Assembly: GCF_000320405.1 (NCBI RefSeq)
Contig: NZ_KB291598.1
Coordinates: 1-52,570, forward strand
Reading direction: 5' to 3'
Length of the DNA stretch: 52,570 bases
Source: Clostridium celatum DSM 1785
GTDB lineage: Bacteria > Bacillota > Clostridia > Clostridiales > Clostridiaceae
Both the position numbers and the translations under genes were made by a program. Of the stretch, positions 9,027 to 20,564 are shown in pieces (position 1 is the stretch's first letter; each line of letters begins with the position of its first letter). The notes under the pieces are model-generated. The model saw only the letters and a program-made list of their open reading frames with translations. It was not told where the DNA came from and made no database searches.

Positions 9027-10934
9027 ATGTCAAAAACAATTCGTGATTATGAAAAACTAGCGGTAGATATAATAGAAGCCGTTGGAGGAAAAAATAATAT
9101 TATTAAAGCATCAAGATGTGCCACAAGACTTAGATTAGTCTTAAAAGAAACAACTAATGAAGCAAAAGAAAAGGTTTCCGGACTTACTGGAGTAATAACA
9201 GTAGTTGAAAATGGAGGACAATTCCAAGTTGTTATAGGAACTCATGTAGGAAAAGTATTTGATAAGGTTGCAAGTGAGCTTAACTTAGATAGTAATGCTA
9301 TAGAAGAAGATGCTCCAAAGGCAAGTGTTTTAAATAGAATAATTGCAACAATGTCAGCTGTGTTTGCGCCATTTATATATATCCTAGCAGCTGCTGGTAT
9401 ATTACAAGGTACATTGATATTAATTAATATGGTAAACCCATCATTTTCAAATACAGGTACTTATGAAGTATTAAGCTTTATGTCATGGGCACCATTTACA
9501 TTCTTACCAATATTCATAGCTGTTACAGCATCTAAACATTTTAAAACTAATATGTTTATTGCAATAGCATGTTGTGCAGCATTAGTAAGTCCAGATTGGG
9601 CAGCAATAGCAGGAAGAATAGCAGATGGAGAAAGTATTAGATTCTTAGGTATTAGTTTAGCAGAAACAACTTATACATCATCAGTATTACCACCATTATT
9701 CTTAGTATGGATATTATCTTATGTTGAAAGATTTGTAGAAAAGAAATTACCAGAGGTAGTTAAATCTTTATTTACACCATTAATTTGTTTTGTAGTTATG
9801 GTTCCACTTACTATATTAGCAATAGGACCTTTATCAGATGGATTAGCTACAGCAATTGCAAATGGATATAACTATTTATATGATTTAGCACCAGCAGTTG
9901 CAGCAGCAGTTATCGGTGGATTATGGCAAGTAGTAGTAATTTTTGGAGTGCACTGGGGAGTTACACCAATGTGTTTAGCAAACTATGATATGTACGGAAG
10001 AGATACATTCCAAGCGTTCCAAACTATGGCAGTTATAGCTCAAACAGGAGCAGTTTTAGGAGTATTTATAAAAGCTAAAAGTATGGCAACAAAGAATATA
10101 TCTTTATCAGCTGGTATTACAGGATTATTTGGTATCACAGAACCAGCAATATATGGAGTAAACTTAAGATTTAAGAAACCGTTTATATGTGGATGTATAG
10201 CAGGGGCTGTAGGTGCAGTTGTAGGTTCATTCTTTAATATAGCTTACTATGCTTATGCAGGTCTTCCAGGATTATTAACAGTTGTAAATGCTATTACTCC
10301 AGATAATTCAAGTTCATTTATAGGAATGTTATTAGGAGCAGCTATATCATTCTTTGGTGCAATAATACTAGTTCAAGTAGTAGGTATTGGAGAAAAGGTA
10401 GAGGATGTTCAAAAAGAAGCTAAAAATGTTAAGAGTGAAGAAGTTAATCCAGTTTTAACTGCTGGAAATAGAGAAATAAAAAGTCCTTTAGCAGGTAAAG
10501 TAATAGAATTAGCAAAAGTTAATGATCCAGTATTTTCATCAGGAGCTATGGGTAAAGGTATAGCAATAGAACCAAATGATAATAAAGTATATGCGCCATT
10601 TAATGGAACTGTAGAATTTGTTGCAGAAACAAAACATGCTATAGGTTTAAAATCAGAGGATGGAGTAGAAGTATTAATTCATGTTGGAATGGATACTGTA
10701 AAAATGAATGGAAGAGGATTTGATGTTAAAATAGCAGCAAATTCAAAAGTTAAAGCAGGAGATTTACTATTAGAGTTTGATAGAAGTGCTATAGAAAAAG
10801 AAGGATATTCTTTAATTACACCTGTTGTAATAACTAATAGTGATTCTTATGATCACAACACATTATGTGTAGATCAAGAAGTTAAAAATGGAAAAGCAAT
10901 AATTAATCTAAAAGAATTAAGTATACAATCATAG
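9027..10934 (+). CDS. PTS beta-glucoside transporter subunit IIBCA
   Basis: A 635-aa membrane permease that imports and phosphorylates beta-glucosides with phosphate from HPr. Domain order is IIB, IIC, IIA. IIB spans residues 1-90, with phospho-cysteine Cys31 in SRCATRLRLV. IIC spans about 105-460, with hydrophobic helices and GITEPAIYGVNLR. IIA spans about 480-620, with IKSPLAGKV and active His552 in LIHVGMDTVKMNG. I start it at ATG 9027 because the RBS GTGGGGGA sits 8 nt upstream; a TTG at 9006 would place that RBS inside the gene. It is followed 43 nt later by the GH1 gene and preceded by the divergent gntR. Confidence 0.93.
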   Translation: MSKTIRDYEKLAVDIIEAVGGKNNIIKASRCATRLRLVLKETTNEAKEKVSGLTGVITVVENGGQFQVVIGTHVGKVFDKVASELNLDSNAIEEDAPKASVLNRIIATMSAVFAPFIYILAAAGILQGTLILINMVNPSFSNTGTYEVLSFMSWAPFTFLPIFIAVTASKHFKTNMFIAIACCAALVSPDWAAIAGRIADGESIRFLGISLAETTYTSSVLPPLFLVWILSYVERFVEKKLPEVVKSLFTPLICFVVMVPLTILAIGPLSDGLATAIANGYNYLYDLAPAVAAAVIGGLWQVVVIFGVHWGVTPMCLANYDMYGRDTFQAFQTMAVIAQTGAVLGVFIKAKSMATKNISLSAGITGLFGITEPAIYGVNLRFKKPFICGCIAGAVGAVVGSFFNIAYYAYAGLPGLLTVVNAITPDNSSSFIGMLLGAAISFFGAIILVQVVGIGEKVEDVQKEAKNVKSEEVNPVLTAGNREIKSPLAGKVIELAKVNDPVFSSGAMGKGIAIEPNDNKVYAPFNGTVEFVAETKHAIGLKSEDGVEVLIHVGMDTVKMNGRGFDVKIAANSKVKAGDLLLEFDRSAIEKEGYSLITPVVITNSDSYDHNTLCVDQEVKNGKAIINLKELSIQS

Positions 10935-10965
10935 TAAAAAACGAAGTACAAAATATACGAAATAA

Positions 10966-12422
<1,457 letters not shown>

Positions 12423-12476
12423 ATTTAGAATTTAAATATAGATTAATATATTTTTAAAACTGACCCAAGACAGAAG

Positions 12477-12512
12477 AAGGAATCACTTTGATATAAATCA
12501 GAGTGATTCCTT
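12477..12512 (+). terminator. Terminator-like hairpin after GH1
   Basis: AAGGAATCACT and its complement AGTGATTCCTT form a long stem with a short AT-rich loop, followed by a weak T-tract (TTAATTTA). Confidence 0.65.
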
Positions 12513-12623
12513 AATTTATGTAGATATTTCATAGAGATATATAACAAAAATAAAAATTAAATTTTAAAGTGAATAAATCAAAAATAATTAGTAGCAAAAA
12601 TTATTTTAAAGCGGGTGAAATTA

Positions 12624-13472
12624 ATGAATGTATTTTTAGCAGAATTTATAGGAGTAACAATATTAATATTTTTAGGTTGTGGTATATTAGCGGGAAATTC
12701 ATTAAAAAAATCAGGGACATTTAAAATTGGAAGTGTAGCTATAAATTTAGCATGGTGATTTGCTGTTGCAATGGCGGTTTATGCTGTAGGAGATATAAGT
12801 GGAGCCCATTTAAATCCAGCAATAACAATAGCTAAGGCACTAATTGGAGACTTTCAGTGGAGATTAGTTCCAGGTTATATATTGGCTCAGGTTTTAGGAG
12901 CTATGTTTGGAAGTTTATTAGTATATATTCAGTTTTTACCACATTGGGATAAAACAGAAGATGCTGAGGTGAAATTAAGTATATTTGCTACAGCACCAGC
13001 AATAAAAAATAATATTACTAATTTCATAAGTGAATATTTAATTACTTTTATATTAGTATTTTTAATTTTTACTTTAGATAGAAATGAATTTTCAGTGGGA
13101 ACAAAGCCTTTAGTTATAGGTGGATTAATATTTTCATTAGGAGTATGTTTTGGTGGAGTAACTGGAGCTGCATTAAATCCAGCTAGAGATTTTGGACCAC
13201 GTTTAGCTCACTTTTTATTACCAATACCAGGCAAGGGAACTTCAAACTTTAAATATTCATGGATACCAATAATAGCGCCTATTATGGGAGGCTGTACAGG
13301 TGCAATAGCTAATTTAGCAGTATATGAAGGTATAGTTAATATTAAACTTTATGTAATGTTAATATCTACTATAGTAGTTTTATTTATAATAAAAATGGTT
13401 GAGCAAAGCAAAGAAAAAAAGATAAGTTATATGGATAAAGTGGTACAAATTAATATATTTAGTGAAAAATAA
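12624..13472 (+). pseudogene. glpF: Glycerol uptake facilitator (aquaglyceroporin), in-frame TGA
   Basis: A MIP-family channel for glycerol and other small neutral solutes. The start is ATG 12624 with the RBS GCGGGTG. The frame reads MNVFLAEFIGVTILIFLGCG, reaches INLAW and meets TGA at 12756-12758, then continues FAVAMAVYAVGDISGAHLNP. The family has Gly after the Trp (AWG), so GGA to TGA, again one G-to-T change. Both pore motifs are present: NPA in HLNPAIT and NPAR in LNPARDFGPRLA. The Asp after the second motif is typical of glycerol-permeable members. Full length is 282 codons. No glpK is adjacent. Confidence 0.9.
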
Positions 13473-13599
13473 TCTAATTTATATAAATAAATTTATTATT
13501 TATTAAAGTAATATTAGTAAATTAAATTACTTATTATAGAGAATTAAATTGGGTAATATAAAAATGAATTATATTAATAAGATTTAAGAGGTGAATATA

Positions 13600-13749
13600 A
13601 TGAGTACAAAATATAAAAATACTAAAAAGAAAATGGCATCTTTAGGACTTAAGAAAGATAATAATGGTAATTATGTTTATATTGACCCAAATGATACTAC
13701 TTCAGAATTTGTACCAGTAAGAAATAGAAATAAAGAATGTAATAAATAG
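13600..13749 (+). CDS. Small basic hypothetical protein (49 aa)
   Basis: ATG at 13600 follows a good RBS (AAGAGGTG). It gives MSTKYKNTKKKMASLGLKKD and ends VPVRNRNKECNK at TAG. It is Lys/Asn-rich with no membrane segment or cysteine pair, and I do not recognise a family. It has its own downstream hairpin, so it looks like a real single-gene unit. Function unknown. Confidence 0.6.
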   Translation: MSTKYKNTKKKMASLGLKKDNNGNYVYIDPNDTTSEFVPVRNRNKECNK

Positions 13750-13770
13750 TTAAAATTAAACTTTAATAAA

Positions 13771-13815
13771 AAAGGAAATGTATATAATTAATTTTTGTAT
13801 GCATTTCTTTTTTTA
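13771..13815 (+). terminator. Terminator after the 49-aa gene
   Basis: GGAAATGTATA pairs imperfectly with TGTATGCATTTC, followed by a run of seven T. Confidence 0.6.
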
Positions 13816-13982
13816 TTAAATAAGAATATGCAATATTTTTATAAGCTTTTAATACTATATTAAATTAGAAAAATTTTATTAGTTTTAGATTCAGTAGACC
13901 AATGTTTCGAATAGTATAAAGTAACACTATTTAATTTATTCATAGCAATATACGTAGATATTATTAATAAAGGGGGTAATTT

Positions 13983-15623
13983 ATGATTAAATTAATGATT
14001 ATTAGTGCATTAGTATTATTAATATGTGTTACTTCTACAAAGATATTATATAAATTTGGAGTGCCCATTCTTTTAATATTTATAGTTCTTGGAATGATTT
14101 TTGGATCTGATGGCGTTGTTGGTATATATTTTGATAATTATGATTTAGCCAATAAGATTTGCTCTATAGCATTGATATTTATTATGTTTTATGGTGGATT
14201 CGGTACTAATTGGAACATGGCTAAACCAGTGGCTATTCCATCTATATTTATGTCATCAATAGGAGTGATTTTTACAGCTGGACTAACGGGAATATTTTGT
14301 TTTTTAGTATTTAAAACAACGCTTTTAGAGGGATTACTTATAGGCTCCATAGTTGGGTCTACAGATGCGGCTTCTGTTTTTGCTATATTAAGATCTCAGA
14401 GATTAAATCTTAAGGGATCAATTGCTTCTATATTAGAAATAGAAAGTGGAAGTAATGATCCATGTGCATACATGCTTACAATAATAATATTAGAATTAAT
14501 GTCTAGTGGGAATTATGGAAATATTATTCCAATGGTGTTAGGACAAATTATAGTAGCAATATTAGTAGCTGTTATATTAGCAAAATTATCTGTTTATTTT
14601 TTAAGACATTCAAAGTTTGAAATAGAAAGTTTTTATACTATATTTATAACAGCTATAGCAATACTGTCTTATTCATTAAGTGAATATTTTATGGGCAATG
14701 GATATTTAAGTGTTTATATAGCAGGAATTATTATAGGTAATAGTAAAATACCACATAAAAAGAGTATATTTCAATTTTTCGATGGTATATCATGGCTTAT
14801 GCAAATAATGTTGTTCTTTTTACTTGGATTATTGGCTTTCCCATCAAGGATACCATCAGTAATGATTAAAGGTATATCAATTTCAATATTTATGATTTTA
14901 GTAGCAAGACCAATTGCAACATTTAGCATTTTAAGTTGGTTTAAGATACCTAAAAAACAACAACTTTTTATATCATGGGTAGGTATAAGGGGAGCAGCAT
15001 CAATAGTTTTTGCAATATTTGCTGAAACTTATGGAGTGTTAATAGATAATGATATTTTTCATATAATATTTTTTATAGCTTTATTTTCAGTAGCAGTACA
15101 AGGAACGGTTATACCTAGATTGGCTAAAAAACTTGATTTGATAGATAATGAAGAGTCTGTTTTAAAAACATTTAATGATTATAAGGAAGATAAGAGTACA
15201 AAGTTAATAGAGTTTACAATTGATGAACATAATAGTATTGCCAATAAGACTATTATGGATGCCAATATACCAGAAGATATTCTTGTTGTTATGATAAAGC
15301 GTAAGGGGGATGTCTTTGTACCAAATGGTTCAACAGAAATTCTTCCAGGTGATACATTAGTGCTATCAGGTAATAAACTTAAACATTTTAATGAATATAA
15401 AGAGGGAAAGAGTACGACTTTAACAGAGGTTGCAGTAGAGAAAAGCAATGATATAGTTGATAAATCAATAAAAGAGGCTAATATACCAGATGATGTTCTT
15501 ATAGTAATGATAAAACGTAATGGAGAGGTAATAATACCAAATGGAAGCACAGTAATTCTTGATGGAGATATATTAGTTATAACGGCAAATAACGAGGAAG
15601 AAATAGATAGTTTAATAATATAA
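13983..15623 (+). CDS. Cation/proton antiporter (CPA1, NhaP/CvrA-like) with two tandem RCK_C domains
   Basis: A 546-aa protein that would exchange Na+ or K+ for H+. Residues 1-390 are a 12-13 helix Na+/H+ exchanger domain with GSIVGSTDAASVFAILR and ESGSNDPCAYMLT (the ND pair of CPA1 transporters) and SWVGIRGAASIVFAIF. The tail has two tandem TrkA_C/RCK_C-like modules of about 73 residues (about 395-468 and 469-546). They are almost copies: NIPEDILVVMIKRKGDVFVP against NIPDDVLIVMIKRNGEVIIP, each followed by NGST. RCK_C modules bind ligands such as c-di-AMP or nucleotides and gate transport. The usual form has one. The RBS AAAGGGGG precedes the ATG. Confidence 0.88.
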   Translation: MIKLMIISALVLLICVTSTKILYKFGVPILLIFIVLGMIFGSDGVVGIYFDNYDLANKICSIALIFIMFYGGFGTNWNMAKPVAIPSIFMSSIGVIFTAGLTGIFCFLVFKTTLLEGLLIGSIVGSTDAASVFAILRSQRLNLKGSIASILEIESGSNDPCAYMLTIIILELMSSGNYGNIIPMVLGQIIVAILVAVILAKLSVYFLRHSKFEIESFYTIFITAIAILSYSLSEYFMGNGYLSVYIAGIIIGNSKIPHKKSIFQFFDGISWLMQIMLFFLLGLLAFPSRIPSVMIKGISISIFMILVARPIATFSILSWFKIPKKQQLFISWVGIRGAASIVFAIFAETYGVLIDNDIFHIIFFIALFSVAVQGTVIPRLAKKLDLIDNEESVLKTFNDYKEDKSTKLIEFTIDEHNSIANKTIMDANIPEDILVVMIKRKGDVFVPNGSTEILPGDTLVLSGNKLKHFNEYKEGKSTTLTEVAVEKSNDIVDKSIKEANIPDDVLIVMIKRNGEVIIPNGSTVILDGDILVITANNEEEIDSLII

Positions 15624-15665
15624 AATAGCAAATAATTAAATTAATATATATTAAGGTAAAAAAAT

Positions 15666-15710
15666 AAAAGCTAGAAAGTAACCAGCAATAAACTTTTTAG
15701 CTTTTAACTA
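15666..15710 (+). terminator. Terminator after the antiporter
   Basis: AAAAGCTAGAAAGT (15666-15679) pairs with ACTTTTTAGCTTTT (15692-15705) with one mismatch; the T-tract is within the stem end. The rest of 15624-15911 is AT-rich and holds nothing I can name. Confidence 0.6.
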
Positions 15711-15911
15711 CATATTCAACTTAAATATAATAAGTAGAGAATATTAAAGTAAGGAAGAGTATAATGCTGAAGAATTAATATATTTAGTAAATATAATAAA
15801 TCCTACTATATTTATCTACTTTAAAATAATTTCAAAAGTATTATAATTTAAATAGATAATAATAATTATTAAATAATAGTTTAAATCGGTTATGTAAATA
15901 GAGGGAATATT

Positions 15912-16727
15912 ATGGATGAAGCTAAAATAATTGAAATGATAAAAACAAACCCTATGGGAATAAGAAATATAAATAATCCTACTAATGAAATGAAATTAAT
16001 AGCCTTAGACAAGAATGGTCTTTTATTAAGATATATAACTAATCCAACAAAAGAAATGCAAGAGTTGGCTATGAAGAGGAATGTTAGAGCAATTGAATAT
16101 ATAAATGAACCTACAGAAGAAATGATGATAAGAGCAGTTGAAGCTGGATGGACTAATTTGAGTTATATTAAAAATCCAAGTGAAGACGTAATTAAAATAG
16201 GAATAAAGCAAAGAGGATGGGCAATTCAATATGCAAAAGATCCAAGTGAAGAATTGCAATTAATGGCAATAAGGCAAGATTATGATTCAATAAAGTATAT
16301 AAAAAATCCTTATGAAAGTGTACAAGAAGAAGCAGTAAAGATAAGTTATGATGCATTAAGATATATAAAATCACCTAGCTACAATGCAGAAATTATTGCT
16401 ATTAAAAATAATGAATCAGCAGTTAGATTTGTAAATAATTTAAATAAGGAAAAAATATTAAATTTCTTTAAGGAGAATATTTTAGTAATTAAATATATAT
16501 CTAAAAGTGTGTTAAAAGAAATACCTAAAGAAGAAATAAAGGAAGCATTAAAAGAAGTATTATCAAAAGATGATATTGAAGAAAAATATGTTAGAGATTT
16601 TTTAAATTGTAATCTTATAAGTGTAGATAGTGAGTATATACCTATAGATAAGATGATGTTTATTTATGAATATGGAAGTAAAAAGGCGAAAAAGATAGCT
16701 GTAGATGAGAAACTAAAGATAATATAA
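15912..16727 (+). CDS. Short-repeat protein (DUF4116-like) upstream of moxR
   Basis: A 271-aa soluble protein made of at least seven degenerate repeats of about 24 residues over residues 10-190, each with the core YIxNPSEEhxxxAI. Examples are LLRYITNPTKEMQELAMKR, LSYIKNPSEDVIKIGIKQ and IKYIKNPYESVQEEAVKI. The C-terminal third (190-271) is charged and helical without the repeat. The pattern resembles DUF4116-type helical repeats, which are likely protein-binding scaffolds. It lies 111 nt upstream of the MoxR ATPase on the same strand, and I infer that it is an adaptor or substrate of the MoxR/VWA pair. No enzyme motif is visible. Confidence 0.7.
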   Translation: MDEAKIIEMIKTNPMGIRNINNPTNEMKLIALDKNGLLLRYITNPTKEMQELAMKRNVRAIEYINEPTEEMMIRAVEAGWTNLSYIKNPSEDVIKIGIKQRGWAIQYAKDPSEELQLMAIRQDYDSIKYIKNPYESVQEEAVKISYDALRYIKSPSYNAEIIAIKNNESAVRFVNNLNKEKILNFFKENILVIKYISKSVLKEIPKEEIKEALKEVLSKDDIEEKYVRDFLNCNLISVDSEYIPIDKMMFIYEYGSKKAKKIAVDEKLKII

Positions 16728-16838
16728 AAGTAATTATATATGGTTAGATATTAAATAGCATGTAAAAATAGAGTCTAAAAATCAAGCGAAATATAGATGG
16801 TATAGTTTAATAAACCTTAAACTTATGGAGGAAAAGAA

Positions 16839-17969
16839 ATGAATTTTATAGATACGTTAAAAAGTGTTGAATTAGTATTAGCTACTGGAGAAGTTCCATT
16901 AGTAGTAGGGGAAAGTGGAATAGGAAAAACAGCATTAGCAAGGGATATAGCAAGAAAAAATTCTTGGAGCTTTGTTGTTATTGATGGAAATTTACTTAAA
17001 GAAGGAGAGATAGGGGGACTACCTACAGTAGAATCTTATGTTGCAGTGGACTCTATAGGTAATAAGGTTGAAAAAAAGACAACAATATATGCAGTTCATA
17101 CAAAATTAAGGGAAATAGATGAAGAAATAGCTAAAGGAAAAAGTGTGCTTTTATTTATTGATGAAATAAATCGTTGTGAGCATACAGTACAACAAGAGCT
17201 TATGAACTTAATATTAAATAGAGAGATAAATGGATATAAGCTACATAAAGACGTAAAAATATTAGCTGCAATGAATCCATCAAGTAAATATGGTTCAGAT
17301 TTTAATTATCAAGTTGTAGATATGGATGCGGCTCAAGAAAATAGATTTGTATGGCTTAATATGGAAAGCGATCATACAGCTTGGTTAAAATGGGCAATGG
17401 ACATTGGAATAGAACAAAAGGTTATAGAGTTTATTTCTACATTCCCTGAATATTTACATAAAGTAAATGAAGATGATGTAAGAGCTACACCAAGAAGCTA
17501 CGAAAGACTTTCAAAGACTTTTAAGATTTATAAAGATAAAATAGATGAAATCCCAAGAGAAGTATTTGTAAATGTCATAAAAGGAAATGTAGGAAAGCTA
17601 ATTGCAGAAGAATTTATAAGTTTTGTTGAAGCAAATCAAAAACCGTTAATATCCTTTGAAGATATTTTTTCAGGAGATGTTCTTAGCGAAGAAGTTATAG
17701 AAAAAATTAAAGGTGAAAGTCATACAAGGCTTTATTTAACTGCGATGAATACTTTAAAAGCTTTAGAAAATAATATTCAAGGTTATAATGATGAAAAAAG
17801 TTATTATATTAATAGATTCATAGAATTTATAAAGAAGTATCCTATAGATTTAATGGTTGGAATAATGAAAGATATGAAAAATAGTTATCCTGAAACTTAT
17901 AAAGTAGCTTTAGAAAATGAAAAGTTTGTAGAAGCATATTTTGAATCCTATAGTCAAATAAGGGGATAG
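16839..17969 (+). CDS. MoxR-type AAA+ ATPase
   Basis: A 376-aa AAA+ ATPase of the MoxR group, which remodels or inserts cofactors into partner proteins together with VWA-domain proteins. Walker A is GESGIGKT (residues 24-31), Walker B LLFIDEINR (about 104-112), sensor 1 is Asn146 in LAAMNPSSKYG, and an arginine-rich segment DDVRATPRSYERLSK follows. The RBS TATGGAGG precedes the ATG. The next gene, a metallopeptidase/VWA protein, starts 3 nt after its stop, so they are translationally linked. This matches the common MoxR-VWA gene pair. Confidence 0.92.
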   Translation: MNFIDTLKSVELVLATGEVPLVVGESGIGKTALARDIARKNSWSFVVIDGNLLKEGEIGGLPTVESYVAVDSIGNKVEKKTTIYAVHTKLREIDEEIAKGKSVLLFIDEINRCEHTVQQELMNLILNREINGYKLHKDVKILAAMNPSSKYGSDFNYQVVDMDAAQENRFVWLNMESDHTAWLKWAMDIGIEQKVIEFISTFPEYLHKVNEDDVRATPRSYERLSKTFKIYKDKIDEIPREVFVNVIKGNVGKLIAEEFISFVEANQKPLISFEDIFSGDVLSEEVIEKIKGESHTRLYLTAMNTLKALENNIQGYNDEKSYYINRFIEFIKKYPIDLMVGIMKDMKNSYPETYKVALENEKFVEAYFESYSQIRG

Positions 17970-17972
17970 TAT

Positions 17973-19384
17973 ATGGAAAGTTATTTTGAAAAGCAAAAAA
18001 AGGAACTTTATGAAAATATAAATGAAATTGTTAGCAGTGCAGCTATGTTTAAAGCAAAGCGTAATAGAGAAAGCTTTGATGCTGATGTACCACAAGAGTT
18101 TAAAGAGAAATTTTTTAGCCTTATAAGTAAAGTTAATTTAAGTTTAATGGAAGATAAGGATAACTTTTATGGGTATTTTTTATTCCAGATGGAAAAAGAG
18201 ATAAGATTTGATATAAGTAGTCCTACTGGTGTTAACTTTAAAAATGCTAAGTATGTTATATATTTTAACCCAATAATATTTTTGCAACTTGATATAAAAC
18301 AAATGGAAAGTACAATTAAACATGAAATTCATCATATATTATCTATGCATTTAGTAAGAGCAAAGGAATTAAAGGGAAAATACAGCACATTAGCAATTAA
18401 TTTAGCTATGGACATAGTAGTGAATCAATATTTAAATAATTTGCCACCATATGCAACTACATTAAGAGGTGTAAATACAAAATATTCATTGAATCTGGAG
18501 CCATATAATACTTTTGAATATTATGCAGAACAAAATTCAAAATGAATTAGATTTGTTAGAGGATGATGATGAAGGTGAAGAAGATGATACTAGGATAGAT
18601 GAAAATATAGAAAATCAGTATAATCCAGAAAACACTCATGATATTTGGGAAGAAAATAGTGTGCTAGATGAAAAAACTCTTAAAGACTTTACAGATAAAT
18701 TTATTAGTAATGCAGAAAAAGGACAAATTCCTCTTCACATAGAAGGTATGATAGCATCTCTTAGAAAAAGTAATAGTGAACTACCTTGGAACCTATATCT
18801 TAAAAGGTTAATGGGAACAGTGGAAAGTTAATAAAAAGAAAACTATAACAAGAAGGAATAGAAGACAACCTAATAGACTAGATTTAAGGGGAGAACTTAG
18901 AAATCACAAAGCAGAAATAGCAGTTGCTATTGATATAAGTGGTAGTATAAGTGATGAAGAATTTAAGCAAGCAATTAAGGAAGTACTTTCTATAGTGAAA
19001 AATTATAATCATGAAATTACAATTATAGAATGTGATAAAGAAATTAAGCGTGCCTATAAAGCTAAGTCTATGAAAGATGTAAAGGATAGGATATCATCAG
19101 GTGGTGGAACTAGATTTACTCCTGTCTTTGAATATGCTAATAATAAAAATATAAATTTACTAATATATTTTACTGATGGAAAAGGTGAAGATAAATTAAG
19201 GGTAATACCTAGAGGATATAAGACGTTATGGGTTATTTCAGGTAGAGGAGATACACTTTCCTTAAAAGAACCATATGGTGCTATTAAAAAGTTAAGTAAA
19301 GTTGAAATAAAAGATACTACGGTAGATATGAAAGATGTTAGAACTGATGGATATTCAATGAATAATCAAGAACCAATTTTTTAA
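17973..19384 (+). pseudogene. Metallopeptidase-VWA protein (DUF2201 type), two frameshifts
   Basis: Partner of the MoxR ATPase. Part 1 (17973 to about 18534) has a zinc-peptidase-like HEIHH motif at residues 117-121 (TIKHEIHHILSMH). At about 18531-18534 one extra A moves the frame; part 2 continues IQNELDLLEDDDEGEEDD, an acidic linker. At about 18824-18828 one extra T moves it again; part 3 reads NKKKTITRRNRRQP and then the VWA domain with a complete MIDAS (DISGSIS, GGTRFTP, FTDG). Removing both bases gives exactly 470 codons. Both insertions lie in short homopolymers. The two-frameshift state would inactivate it; all motifs are intact, so error or very recent loss is likely. Confidence 0.9.
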
Positions 19385-19500
19385 TAATAAAATATAAAAG
19401 GAAAAGAGGAGTAAGTTATATAAGTGGAGTAGTATTATCAGTTGATGGAGCTACTGTAATTTAATATAATGTAAGTTAGATATAATGAAATTAGTGTAAA

Positions 19501-19538
19501 AATAAGATTGTACCAATTAAGGTGCAATCTTATTTAAT
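19501..19538 (+). terminator. Hairpin between the VWA and TPR genes
   Basis: AATAAGATTGTACC (19501-19514) and GGTGCAATCTTATT (19521-19534) form a 14-bp stem with a 6-nt loop and then TTAATTT. The GGAGG of the next gene follows 6 nt later, so it may terminate the MoxR operon or modulate the TPR gene. Confidence 0.7.
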
Positions 19539-19552
19539 TTGGAGGATTTACT

Positions 19553-20464
19553 TTGGATAAGACATACATGTTTGATAACTATATATCAATAGGACGTAAT
19601 TTTATGACTGAAAAAAACTATTTAAAGGCTTTGAAATTTTTTAAGAAAGCATATGAATGTAAAGACGGAAAAGAAGATATAGATTTAATTTTAGATTTAG
19701 CATTTTTATATGATAAAATAGCACATTTTGATTTAGCTGAAAAAATGTATAGAAGAGTACTAGAACTTGATGATACTAACGCTATTGCGTATTATGGCTT
19801 AGGAATTATTTATGATGATGATGAAATGTATGAAGAAGCAATTGAGTATTATAAAAAAGCAATAGAGAATGATAATAAATATGAAAAGGCATATTTCTTT
19901 TTAGCTAATGCTTATGATGAATTAGGTAATAAGAAAGAGGCTATAAAAAATTATAAAGAAGTTTTAAAACTAAATCCAAAAGATTTATGGGCAAATGCTA
20001 ATTTAGGATGTATTTATGATGAATTAGAAGATACAAAGCTTGCTTTATAATATATGAAAAATGCACTTGAAATAGATAGTAAACACTTTAGAATTTTATT
20101 TAATATGGGGGTATTTAACAAAAAGTTAGGTAATTTAGATTTAGCAGAAGAATATTATAAAAAATCAATAGAAGAAAATCCATATTATCCATATAGTTAT
20201 TTAAATTATGCTGTAATGTATAGAGCAAAAGAAGATTATAAAAGAGCTATCGAAATAATAAATAAAGGTATAGAAGAAAATGAAGATGAAGGTTTTTTAT
20301 ACTATAATAGAGCGTGTTTTTATGTAGCTATTAATGAGCTAGATTTAGCTTTAGAAGATGTTCTTAAATCTATAGAATTAAATGATTTTTTTGAAGACTA
20401 TATGAAAAAAGATGAGGAACTTGATGGTATAAGAAATTTAGAAAAATATAAAAAAATGTTTTAA
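19553..20464 (+). pseudogene. Tetratricopeptide repeat protein, in-frame TAA
   Basis: A 303-codon TPR protein, with start TTG 19553 behind GGAGG. It contains about seven 34-residue TPRs, for example AYYGLGIIYDDDEMYEEAIE, AYFFLANAYDELGNKKEAIK and FNMGVFNKKLGNLDLAEEYY. TPRs mediate protein-protein contacts; the partner is not known. TAA at 20048-20050 follows DTKLAL, and the same frame continues YMKNALEIDSKH. The TPR consensus puts Glu there (GAA to TAA, one G-to-T change). An internal ATG at 20054 could allow the second half to be made, but it has no RBS. The context suggests loose association with the MoxR cluster. Confidence 0.88.
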
Positions 20465-20564
20465 ATATTTAATTTGTGAATATGTGTATGGATACAATTG
20501 CATAAAATACCATTTTAGGTATAAAATTTATTTGAAGTTTTATAATTAAAAGGGGGTAATTATT

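Noticed and set aside
19386..19460. Short stretch reading SGVVLSVDGATVI after the VWA gene
   Set aside because: It has an RBS-like GAGGAG but no ATG, GTG or TTG in frame and only about 13 codons.
20465..20564. Riboswitch before the ECF S component
   Set aside because: I looked for TPP, preQ1, FMN, cobalamin and folate motifs and found only a small TACC/GGTA hairpin.
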